Positions 22,085 through 29,987 of a stretch of DNA of 39,233 nt are shown one piece after another. How positions within the stretch are numbered: position 1 is the stretch's first letter; each line of letters opens with the position of its first letter. A program made the translations under genes and the position numbers. This stretch comes from Actinomycetes bacterium. GTDB taxonomy: Bacteria > Actinomycetota > Acidimicrobiia > Acidimicrobiales > RAAP-2. The notes beneath the pieces were generated by a model that searched no databases, was not told the DNA's origin, and was given only the letters and a program-made list of their open reading frames with translations. The stretch is taken from positions 67,458 to 106,690 of the forward strand of contig JAJYGN010000063.1 of assembly GCA_021790675.1 (NCBI GenBank), read 5' to 3'.

Positions 22085-23848
22085 GTGCCGGTCGTGCGCC
22101 TCGCTCTCGCCCAGATGAACGCCGTGGTCGGGGACTTCGCGCGCAACGTCGAGACCCTGACGCGCTTTCGCAACCAAGCAGCCTCCGTGGGCGCGGACCT
22201 CGTCGCCACGCCCGAGCTCTCCCTGCTGGGCTATCCGCCCGAGGACCTCCTGTTGAAGGAGGGCTTCATCGACGCCGCCGACGAGGCCCTCGTCGGGCTG
22301 CGCGAGGCGCCGGGCCTGCCGCCAATCCTGGTGGGCACGGTGGTGAAGGAGGCCCCCGGCGAGATCTCCCTGGCGCCCTCGAGCGACTGGCGCGACGTCG
22401 CCGCCGCCGACGAGCGACCTCCCGACGTCGCCAACGCCCTGGTGGTGCTGAACGAGGGGCTGGTCGCCACGGCGACGAAGCGATTGTTGCCCAACTACGA
22501 GGTCTTCGACGAGCGGCGCTACTTTCACTCCGGCGTCGGAGCGCACACGATCGTGAACGTGAACGGCGTCGCCGTGGGCCTTTTGATCTGCGAAGACGTC
22601 TGGACCGAGAACGGCCCGGCGGCTGAGCTCGCCGCCCAGGGCGCCACGCTGCTCGTGGTGGCCAACGCCTCACCCTTTGCGCGCGGGCGCCGCGGCGAGC
22701 GTGAGGCCATGCTGGCCGCGCGCGCGAGAGAGACCAACTGCCCGATCGCCTACGTGAACCTGGTTGGCGGCCAGGACGAGCTGGTCTTCGACGGCCAGAG
22801 CGTCGTCGTCGATGCAACCGGCGCCGTGCTCGCCCGGGCGCGCACGTTCACCGAGGAACTGCTCGTCGTCGACGTCGAGGCCCGCGCCGGTGCGGCCGGC
22901 GTCGCCCTCGACGTGGCCTACCCACGCGACGAGCGCCACGTGCGCGCGGCCGCCGTCAACGCCATCGCCGAGCCGCCGAGCGAGATCGCCGAGATCTACG
23001 ACGCGCTGGTGATGGGCACGCGCGACTACCTCTGGAAGAACGGGTTCCGCTCGGTGGTGATCGCCATCTCCGGCGGGGTCGACTCCTCGCTCGTGGCCAC
23101 CATCGCGGTCGACGCCGTAGGCGCGCGCGCGGTGCGCGGCTTCGCGATGCCGAGTCGCTACTCCTCGGAGCACTCGCTGTCCGACGCCTACGACCTGGGC
23201 GCGCGCCTCGACATCGAGGTCACGTCCGTGCCGATCGAGCCGGCCCACGCCGCACTCGCCTCAATGCTCGAAGACGTCTTGCTCGGCGAGCCGATGGGAC
23301 TGACCGACGAGAACCTCCAGAGCCGCATCCGCGGGGTCGTGCTGATGGCGATCTCGAACGCGACCGGGGCGATCGTTCTCACGACCGGCAACAAGTCCGA
23401 GATGGCGGTGGGATACTCCACGCTTTACGGTGACTCCGCCGGGGGCTTCGCGGTGATCAAGGACGTGCCCAAGCTGCTCGTCTACGAGTTGTGCCGATTT
23501 CGCAACGCCCGCGCCCGCGAGGCCGGCGACCCCGAGCCGATCTCGGCCGCGGTACTCGCGAAGGCGCCTTCGGCCGAGCTGCGCCCGGATCAGCGCGACG
23601 ACCAGTCCCTGCCCCCCTACGAACTGCTCGACCCGCTGCTGGAGGCCTACGTCGAGGGCGACGCGACCGCCGAAGAGCTCGTCGCGGCGGGACACGACGC
23701 CGAGCTGGTCGCGCGCATCACGCGCCTGGTCGACGCGGCCGAGTACAAGCGGCGCCAGATGCCCCCGGGCGTAAGAATCTCGAAGAAGGCCTTCGGACGC
23801 GACCGGCGCATGCCCATTACCAACGCCTTTCGGGCACCCAAGTTGTGA
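22085..23848 (+). CDS. nadE: Glutamine-dependent NAD+ synthetase
   Basis: 587 residues in two domains. The N-terminal nitrilase-type glutaminase (about 1-270) shows the Glu-Lys-Cys triad in TPELSLLGYPPEDL, TKRLLPNYEVFDE and LLICEDVW. The C-terminal synthetase has the P-loop ISGGVDSSL near 330, then TTGNKSEMAVGYSTLYGD and the terminal KRRQMPPGVRISKKAFGRDRRMP. It turns deamido-NAD into NAD using glutamine-derived ammonia through a tunnel. The GTG start at 22085 fits the first strand VVRLALAQMN. It consumes the product of the adjacent synthetases and is divergent from glnII. Confidence 0.95.
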   Translation: MPVVRLALAQMNAVVGDFARNVETLTRFRNQAASVGADLVATPELSLLGYPPEDLLLKEGFIDAADEALVGLREAPGLPPILVGTVVKEAPGEISLAPSSDWRDVAAADERPPDVANALVVLNEGLVATATKRLLPNYEVFDERRYFHSGVGAHTIVNVNGVAVGLLICEDVWTENGPAAELAAQGATLLVVANASPFARGRRGEREAMLAARARETNCPIAYVNLVGGQDELVFDGQSVVVDATGAVLARARTFTEELLVVDVEARAGAAGVALDVAYPRDERHVRAAAVNAIAEPPSEIAEIYDALVMGTRDYLWKNGFRSVVIAISGGVDSSLVATIAVDAVGARAVRGFAMPSRYSSEHSLSDAYDLGARLDIEVTSVPIEPAHAALASMLEDVLLGEPMGLTDENLQSRIRGVVLMAISNATGAIVLTTGNKSEMAVGYSTLYGDSAGGFAVIKDVPKLLVYELCRFRNARAREAGDPEPISAAVLAKAPSAELRPDQRDDQSLPPYELLDPLLEAYVEGDATAEELVAAGHDAELVARITRLVDAAEYKRRQMPPGVRISKKAFGRDRRMPITNAFRAPKL

Positions 23849-24306
23849 GCGACGCGCGCCGTCACGTGGCCTCCTGCGTTGAGGCCATCTACCGGGGGCT
23901 GGGCGAGAGCGCGCCGACCTTCAGCCACGACGCCTACGTCGTGTGCCTGTTCGAGGCGGCGCGCACCTTCGGCGCCCTGGCCCACGACGTGCGAGACGCG
24001 CCCGTCGAGCCTCATCCGGTGATTCTCGAAATCTTCGCGCGCGCGAGTGACGAGCCCTCGGGGGCTCTCAGCCTCTACGCGCTCTCGATGGTGGTGGGCC
24101 CGCGCCTGCTGGTGACCCTGGCCGACCTCGCCGACCCGGCCTTTTCCGGCGTCGCCGAGGCGACGCGCCACCAGTTGATGGCCTGCGCGCGCCTCACCAG
24201 CCACCCCGAGGCCATCGATGATCCCGGCTTCGCCGCGGCCGCCCGGGACCTCGTGGTGCTCGCCGAAGCCAGCGGGAACGCTGAAAGTTTCCCTCTTCCC
24301 CACTAG
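23845..24306 (+). CDS. Hypothetical helical protein coupled to nadE
   Basis: 153 residues from a GTG overlapping the nadE stop by 4 bases, so translation is coupled. The sequence is largely alpha-helical and Ala/Leu-rich, without membrane helices or a recognised motif; segments such as VVCLFEAARTFGALAHDV and LYALSMVVGPRLLVTLADLAD suggest a helical bundle. No function is proposed. Confidence 0.7.
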   Translation: MSDARRHVASCVEAIYRGLGESAPTFSHDAYVVCLFEAARTFGALAHDVRDAPVEPHPVILEIFARASDEPSGALSLYALSMVVGPRLLVTLADLADPAFSGVAEATRHQLMACARLTSHPEAIDDPGFAAAARDLVVLAEASGNAESFPLPH

Positions 24307-24363
24307 AGTTGCCTACCCCCGTATAACTAAGGGTGGCAGAAAATCCGGCTGGGAGGCATCACC

Positions 24364-25317
24364 ATGGCAAAAGACCGCGTAGATCGCGACGACGAGGACC
24401 TCGTTCGCCTCTACCTGTCCGACATCGGTCAGTACACGCTGCTGACCAAGGACGACGAGGTGCGCCTGGCCCAGACGATCGAGGAGGGCCGCGAGGCTAA
24501 GGCCGAGCTCGAAGCCGCCGAAGCCGACAAGAAGACCAAGCTCACCCCGACGCGCAAGGCCGCCCTCAAGCGGACCATTCACCGCGGCGACGAGGCCGAA
24601 CGTGACTTCGTGCAGTCGAACCTGCGCCTGGTCGTCTCCATCGCCAAGAAGTACCAGGCCTCGGGCCTGCCCCTGCTCGACCTGATCCAGGAGGGCAATC
24701 TCGGCCTGATGCACGCGGTCGAGAAGTTCGACTGGCGCAAGGGCTTTAAGTTCTCGACCTATGCCACCTGGTGGATCCGCCAGGCGATTACGCGCGGCAT
24801 CGCCAACACGGGGCGCACCATCCGTCTGCCGGTGCACGCCGGCGACACGCTGGCGCGCGTGCAGAAGGCCCAGTCGCGACTGGAACTCAAGTTTGGCCGT
24901 CCCCCGACCATCCGCGAGCTCTGCGAGGAGTGCGAGATGCCCGAGGACAAGCTGATCGAGGCCCTGCGCTTTCGCTCCGAGCCGATCTCGCTGTCCGAGC
25001 CCTTGCGCGAAGACGGCGACGCCGAGCTCGGCGACGTGGTCGAGGACCGCTCGGCCGAGTCGCCCTTCGACGTGGCGGCCAAGGGCATGATGCCCGACGC
25101 GATCGCGCGCCTGCTCCAGCCCCTGGACGAGCGCGAGCAGCAGATCCTGCGCATGCGCTTCGGACTCGACGGAGCCGGCGAGCAGCGCACCCTCGAAGAC
25201 GTCGGTGCCGTGATGGGACTGACCCGCGAGCGGATCCGCCAGATCGAGGCGCGCGCGATGTCCAAGTTGCGCCACCCGTCCTCGGACACCGGCGCGCGAG
25301 AGCTGTTGACCCTCTAA
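24364..25317 (+). CDS. RNA polymerase sigma factor, sigma-70 group 1/2 (SigA/SigB-like)
   Basis: 317 residues. Region 1.2 is DLVRLYLSDIGQYTLLTKDDEV. Region 2 has LRLVVSIAKKYQ, LLDLIQEGNLGLMHAVEKFD and the 2.4 promoter-reading KFSTYATWWIRQAITRGI. Region 3 follows, and region 4.2 is RTLEDVGAVMGLTRERIRQIEARAMSKLR. It lacks a long region 1.1, so it is a short primary or principal-like factor. The ATG follows GGGAGG 8 bases upstream. TATAAC at 24322-24327 is a possible -10. The stop overlaps a convergent HAD gene by 4 bases. Confidence 0.95.
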   Translation: MAKDRVDRDDEDLVRLYLSDIGQYTLLTKDDEVRLAQTIEEGREAKAELEAAEADKKTKLTPTRKAALKRTIHRGDEAERDFVQSNLRLVVSIAKKYQASGLPLLDLIQEGNLGLMHAVEKFDWRKGFKFSTYATWWIRQAITRGIANTGRTIRLPVHAGDTLARVQKAQSRLELKFGRPPTIRELCEECEMPEDKLIEALRFRSEPISLSEPLREDGDAELGDVVEDRSAESPFDVAAKGMMPDAIARLLQPLDEREQQILRMRFGLDGAGEQRTLEDVGAVMGLTRERIRQIEARAMSKLRHPSSDTGARELLTL

Positions 25318-26081
25318 CGCCGGCGGAACCGGGACTGGCCCAGCAGGGCCGCGATCCCGATGATGATGGCCGAGAAGAAGAAGGGCGTGTGCGAACGCGC
25401 CCGGTCGTGCACGCGCACCGGGTGCGTGAAGCTCAGCACCGGCCATTCGCTCTCGTGGGCGATGCGAGCGAGCGCCCGATCGGGGTTGACCGCGAAGGGG
25501 TGTCCCACGCAGCGCAGCATCGGCTCGTCGGTCTCGGAGTCGGAGTAGGCGAAGGAATCGGCGAGGTCGATGCCGCGCCGAGCCGCGAGCTCGCGAATCG
25601 CCACCGCCTTGTTCGCGCCCTGGGCGAAGAACTCCATCTCGCCGGTGAACTTGCCGTTCTCGTCGATGCGGGCCTTGGAGGCGATCGCCCCGGTGATGCC
25701 CAGCAGCGCCGCGAAGGGCTCGACGATCTCCTCGGGCGACATCGACACCAGCCAGACCTCGTCGCCCTGGATGCGGTGGTGGTCGATCAGTTCGAGCGCC
25801 TCGTCGTAGATCAGGGGCTCGATGACGTGATTGATGGTTTCGTCGACCAGCTCGCGCACCTCGTCGCGGTCCCAGCCCTTGGTGACCTTGAGGACCGATT
25901 CGCGAATCTTGGTCAGGCGCTTCTCGTCGGCGCCAAATCGCATGAAGAGCAGCTGGGACAGGACGGCCCAGACCAGGGTGCGTCGGTGCAGGAGGCCTCG
26001 GGCGTGGAACTCGGGGCCCAGGGCGACGAGTGAGCTCTTGGCGATGACCGTCTTGTCCAGGTCGAAGAAGGCCGCGCGCAC
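25314..26081 (-). CDS. HAD-IB family hydrolase (SerB-like) with C-terminal hydrophobic segment
   Basis: 255 residues from a GTG. The nucleophile motif is FFDLDKTVIAKSS, motif II is VWLVSMSPEEI, and motif III/IV is the YSDSETDEPML region with Lys in GANKAVAIREL. The cap is helical. A terminal hydrophobic stretch (TPFFFSAIIIGIAALLG) followed by RFRRR suggests a membrane anchor. Similar actinobacterial proteins act as phosphoserine- or lysophosphatidate-type phosphatases; substrate is undecided here. Confidence 0.88.
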   Translation of the reverse strand: MRAAFFDLDKTVIAKSSLVALGPEFHARGLLHRRTLVWAVLSQLLFMRFGADEKRLTKIRESVLKVTKGWDRDEVRELVDETINHVIEPLIYDEALELIDHHRIQGDEVWLVSMSPEEIVEPFAALLGITGAIASKARIDENGKFTGEMEFFAQGANKAVAIRELAARRGIDLADSFAYSDSETDEPMLRCVGHPFAVNPDRALARIAHESEWPVLSFTHPVRVHDRARSHTPFFFSAIIIGIAALLGQSRFRRR

Positions 26082-26117
26082 GTAGTCATGCTAGGTCGCG
26101 CCCTTTTTCGGCGAAGT

Positions 26118-26786
26118 TCAGCCGATGAAAGCGTCGGCGCAGTCCTGGGTCGCGCCTTCGCGGGCCATCAGGATCACGTGGTCGTGCTCGAGGAAGCGCA
26201 TCGTCGGCACCGGGGTGAGCGGTTGCTCGGCGCGCACCACGACCACCACGCGCACCGAGTCCGACAGCCGCAGCTCGTCGAGGGTCAGTCCCTGGGCGAC
26301 GGCCGGCGCGTCGGCGGCGAGGGTCACCTCGATCAGCTTCATCTTGCCGTCGGCCAGATCCATGAGCTTGATGATCGAGCCCACCTCGACGGCCTCGTCG
26401 ACGAGCGACGTGATGAGAGCCGGCGTCGACACCGACACGTCCACGCCCCAACTGGAGTTGAAGAGCCACTCGTTGCGCGAGTTGTTGATGCGCGAGATCA
26501 CTCGCGGCACGCCGAACTCCTGCTTGGAGAGCCAGCTCACCACCAGGTTGTCCTCGTCGTCGCCGGTCGCGGCGATGACGACGTCGGCGCTTCGAAGGTC
26601 GGCCGCGGCCAAGTTGGCGTACTCACAGGCATCGGCGGCCATGACGTTCACTCCGGGCAGCTGGGACTTGAGCCGCTCGGCGCGAAGGCTGTCCTGCTCG
26701 AGCAGGGCGACGTCGTGGTGGCGATCCATCAGGTCGAGGGCGATCGCGGTGCCCACCGACCCGCCGCCGGCGATGACGACCCTCAC
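26118..26786 (-). CDS. ceoC: TrkA-family potassium channel/transporter regulatory subunit (second of pair)
   Basis: 222 residues from a GTG that overlaps its partner's stop by 4 bases. The N-terminal RCK/TrkA-N Rossmann domain starts VVIAGGGSVGTAIALDL, with ALLEQD for the nucleotide ribose and VVIAATGDDEDNL. The C-terminal TrkA-C domain (about 140-215) includes VEVTLAADAPAVAQGLTL. These subunits bind NAD(H), ATP/ADP or cyclic di-AMP and gate K+ transporters. The tandem pair matches the ceoB-ceoC arrangement of mycobacteria. Confidence 0.9.
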   Translation of the reverse strand: MRVVIAGGGSVGTAIALDLMDRHHDVALLEQDSLRAERLKSQLPGVNVMAADACEYANLAAADLRSADVVIAATGDDEDNLVVSWLSKQEFGVPRVISRINNSRNEWLFNSSWGVDVSVSTPALITSLVDEAVEVGSIIKLMDLADGKMKLIEVTLAADAPAVAQGLTLDELRLSDSVRVVVVVRAEQPLTPVPTMRFLEHDHVILMAREGATQDCADAFIG

Positions 26787-27433
26787 GACGCCTCCGCGAG
26801 CAGCGCGCGCAGTTCGTCCATGCCCTGGTTGGTGACCATGAACTCGAGCATGTCGTCCTCCTGGGCGAAGAGGCCGTCGATGTTGACGCGTCCGACGCTC
26901 GCGCGGATGAGCCCCACCACGCGCACGTTCTCGCCGACGTTGAAATACTCCAGGGGGCGCCCGGCGAGGTGGTCGGGCACGATGCGCTCGACCAGGTGCA
27001 GGCTGCCGGCGCCGTCGGTCCACTCGATCGACTCGTCCGAGGGCATCATCCAGCGCTTGACCTGCAGGGTCGTCCATAGCGAGGTGGCGACGGTCGGGAT
27101 GCCCAACTTCATGTAGATGTCGGCGCGTTGGGGGTCGTAGATGCGTGCGACCACGTTCTTGATGTGGTAGTTGTCGCGGGCGATCCTCGCGCACAGGATG
27201 TTCGTGTTGTCGCCGCTGGTCACCGCGGCCAGGCCGTCGGCCTGGCTGGCCTCGGCCTTTTGGAGGATGTCACGGTCGAATCCCGAGCCCACCAGCGTCC
27301 GGCCGTGGTAGCGCGTCAGGCGGCGCAGGGCGTCGCGGTTCTTGTCGATGATGACGACGCTGTGGCCCTCGTCGGAGAGCTGCATCGCGAGCTCCGAACC
27401 CACTCGGCCACAGCCCACGACGATGATATGCAC
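26783..27433 (-). CDS. ceoB: TrkA-family potassium channel/transporter regulatory subunit (first of pair)
   Basis: 216 residues from the GTG at 27433, where the Rossmann fold begins (HIIVVGCGRVGSELA). A TTG at 27469 would add 12 residues without domain support. VVIIDKN and AVTSGDNTNILCARIA complete the RCK-N domain; a TrkA-C domain follows after position 140. It is divergent from a KimA-like transporter across 68 bp, which is the probable membrane partner. Confidence 0.9.
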   Translation of the reverse strand: MHIIVVGCGRVGSELAMQLSDEGHSVVIIDKNRDALRRLTRYHGRTLVGSGFDRDILQKAEASQADGLAAVTSGDNTNILCARIARDNYHIKNVVARIYDPQRADIYMKLGIPTVATSLWTTLQVKRWMMPSDESIEWTDGAGSLHLVERIVPDHLAGRPLEYFNVGENVRVVGLIRASVGRVNIDGLFAQEDDMLEFMVTNQGMDELRALLAEAS

Positions 27434-27501
27434 TGCAGTATCAGAGCACAACGGGCCGACGAGGTGCAACTAACGCAGCCTGTAGCCCCCTTTGGCTTAG
27501 T

Positions 27502-29880
27502 GTGATCACCGTGTCAGATGCCGATAAGCAGATCGCGAAGTCCACCCGCGTACTGACCAGCCACGCGAACATCAACATCGTGTATCCGGAAACGCTGGGC
27601 TATCGGCTCAAGCGGGTCCTGCTGGGCAAGCCTCTGGTCACCGAGCAGCTGAGCGGAGAACGGCTCAACAAGGCGATCGCCCTCGGTGTGCTGGCCCCGG
27701 ACTGCATCTCGTCGTCGGCGTACGGCACCGAAGAGATCCTCATCCAGCTGACGCCCTATATCGGTCTGGCGGCCTTCGCGCTGGTGGTGCCGATCATGTT
27801 CGTGATCTTGGGCGTGCTGTTCTTCGTGACGACGTCGTACCTCGACGTGATCAAGTACTACACGACCGCCGGAGGCTCCTACGTCGTCGCGCGCGACAAC
27901 TTCGGTCCCAAGATCGCTCAGATCGCCGCGGTGGCGCTACTGATCGACTACATCGTGACCGTCGCCGTGCAGTGCAGTGCGGGCACCGCGGCGCTGACCA
28001 GTGCGTTCCCCGCGTTGACCCCCTACACCGTCGTGATCACCGTGGGCGTGGTGCTCGTGCTGATCTACGGCAACCTGCGCGGCCTGCGCGAGGCGGGCAG
28101 CTACTTCGCGGTGCCCACGTACTTCTTCATCGTGATGATGGGTACAACCATCATCGTTGGTTACGTGAAGAAGGCGATGGGCACGCTGCATCTCATCGCC
28201 CAGCCGGCGGTCAGCGACTTGGTCAAGGGCCATCTCGGACAGCGCGGGCCGGGGATCCTGATGGGTCTCGCCTTCATCACGCTGATGCGCGCGTACGCCA
28301 ACGGGGGATCGTCCCTGACCGGTCTCGAGGCGATTTCGAACGGCGTGGCCAGTTTTCGGCGTCCGGAATCAGTGAACGCACGAAAGACGCTCGTCGTCAT
28401 GTCGAGTGTCTTGGCGTTCCTGCTGCTCGGCACCACGCTGCTCGCGTCATGGACGCACGCCCTGCCGTACGCGGCGGGCACGCCCACGGTTGTCAGTCAG
28501 GAGGTGCTCGCCGTCTTTGGCAGCCAGGGCATCGGACACGTCATCTTCTATCTCGTGCAGTTCGCGACGCTGCTCATCCTTTACACCGGCGGCAACACCT
28601 CCTTCAACGGATTCCCCTTCCTCGCCAACTACGTAGCCGGCGACAAGTACCTACCCCGTCAGCTGACCAAGCGCGGACACCGCCTGGCGTTCTCCAACGG
28701 CATCATCGTGCTGGGCATCGTGTCCCTGACCCTCATCATCGTGTTTCGAGCCCAGGTCAACGGACTCATCTCGCTGTACGCGATTGGCGTGTTCACCGGC
28801 TTCACCATGGCGGGGGCGGGCATGGTGAAGCGTCACCTACGCGAGCGCAGCGGCAAGTGGCGCTTCGGGGTGTTGGTCAACGCGACCTCGGCGACCGTCA
28901 CGTCCATCGTCGTCCTGGTCTTCATCTTCGCCAAGTTCACCGAGGGCGCCTGGATCATCGTCCTGGTCGGTCCCCTCATGTACTACGGGCTGATCCGCTT
29001 CAATCGACAGTACGAACGTGAGGACGCGGCCTTCGCCGCGACTAGCGCGCGCCCCGCGATGGATATCCGGATGAATCGCGTGCTGGTCTTCGTCGACACC
29101 TACGACCTGGTGACCGAGCGGGCCCTGCGCTACTGCGCCACGCTGAACGCCTACTCCATCCGCGCGGTGCACATCGACATCGACCCCATGGTGACCAAGC
29201 GTCTGGAGGCGGCGTGGGGCGCGCCCAACACCGCCTCGGCCGGCATCAGCCTCGAAGTGATGGAGTGCGAAGACCGACGGGTGGACCGCGCGGCCCTCGA
29301 GCTCGTCGCCGACGTCGTGCGCGATCCCGACGTCTTCTGCATGGTCATTCTTCCGCGACGCGGCTTTTCCTCACGACTGCAGCGACTCTTGCACGACCGC
29401 ACGGCCGACGCGATCGCCGGCGCGGTGATGCACGTGCCACGCACCGCGGCCACGATCATCCCCTACCGCATGGGCCAGGCGAGGGTGATTCCCGGACACC
29501 GCGCCGACGAGGCGATGAGCGATGAGGTCGAGCGCGGGGGAGTGCGCGAGGACGCGCATCTCGAGGCCGACGTCAAGTTGGCCCAGCGCTCCGGGGGCGC
29601 GTTCCCCATCGGGGCTCTGAAGGAGCGCCAGTTCGCCGAGATCGCCGGGCGCGTGCGCGCGATGACCCTGAGCCACGAGTTCGGCGGTCAGGAGCTGCGC
29701 TGCGTGATCGCCGACAACACCGGCTCGGTCACCCTTGTTTTTCAGGGCCGGGCCGCGGTGCCGGGTATCGAGCGCGGCACGCGCCTGCTGGTCAAGGGCA
29801 CCGTCACCGCGATGCGCCGCGAGGCCGTGATCCTCAATCCCCAGTACGAGATCGTGGCGGCCCCCGCGAGCGATGAGTAG
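27502..29880 (+). CDS. APC-superfamily transporter (KimA-like potassium permease) fused to an OB-fold domain
   Basis: 792 residues in one uninterrupted frame. Residues about 60-500 form twelve transmembrane helices of the APC fold, with SSSAYGTEEIL and YYTTAGGSYVVARDNFG as in KimA-type K+ transporters. Residues about 515-680 form a cytosolic domain with a Rossmann-like VLVFVDTYDLVTERALRY start. Residues about 700-790 (AEIAGRVRAMTL, ELRCVIADNTGSVTLVFQGR, TRLLVKGTVT) are a typical OB-fold nucleic-acid-binding domain. In mycobacteria such an OB protein is encoded separately near the APC and ceoBC genes; here it is fused. Start codons GTG at 27502 or 27511 are both possible; no ribosome-binding site is evident. 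Confidence 0.87.
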   Translation: MITVSDADKQIAKSTRVLTSHANINIVYPETLGYRLKRVLLGKPLVTEQLSGERLNKAIALGVLAPDCISSSAYGTEEILIQLTPYIGLAAFALVVPIMFVILGVLFFVTTSYLDVIKYYTTAGGSYVVARDNFGPKIAQIAAVALLIDYIVTVAVQCSAGTAALTSAFPALTPYTVVITVGVVLVLIYGNLRGLREAGSYFAVPTYFFIVMMGTTIIVGYVKKAMGTLHLIAQPAVSDLVKGHLGQRGPGILMGLAFITLMRAYANGGSSLTGLEAISNGVASFRRPESVNARKTLVVMSSVLAFLLLGTTLLASWTHALPYAAGTPTVVSQEVLAVFGSQGIGHVIFYLVQFATLLILYTGGNTSFNGFPFLANYVAGDKYLPRQLTKRGHRLAFSNGIIVLGIVSLTLIIVFRAQVNGLISLYAIGVFTGFTMAGAGMVKRHLRERSGKWRFGVLVNATSATVTSIVVLVFIFAKFTEGAWIIVLVGPLMYYGLIRFNRQYEREDAAFAATSARPAMDIRMNRVLVFVDTYDLVTERALRYCATLNAYSIRAVHIDIDPMVTKRLEAAWGAPNTASAGISLEVMECEDRRVDRAALELVADVVRDPDVFCMVILPRRGFSSRLQRLLHDRTADAIAGAVMHVPRTAATIIPYRMGQARVIPGHRADEAMSDEVERGGVREDAHLEADVKLAQRSGGAFPIGALKERQFAEIAGRVRAMTLSHEFGGQELRCVIADNTGSVTLVFQGRAAVPGIERGTRLLVKGTVTAMRREAVILNPQYEIVAAPASDE

Positions 29881-29987
29881 CCGCTGATTTACCCTCTGAT
29901 CGGGGAGTGCGCGTGGGGGAGCCGCCGACCTGTCTATTTTGTAGGGCGAACCCGGCGCCGCGTCGCCCGTTGTGAGAGAGGTGGTGA

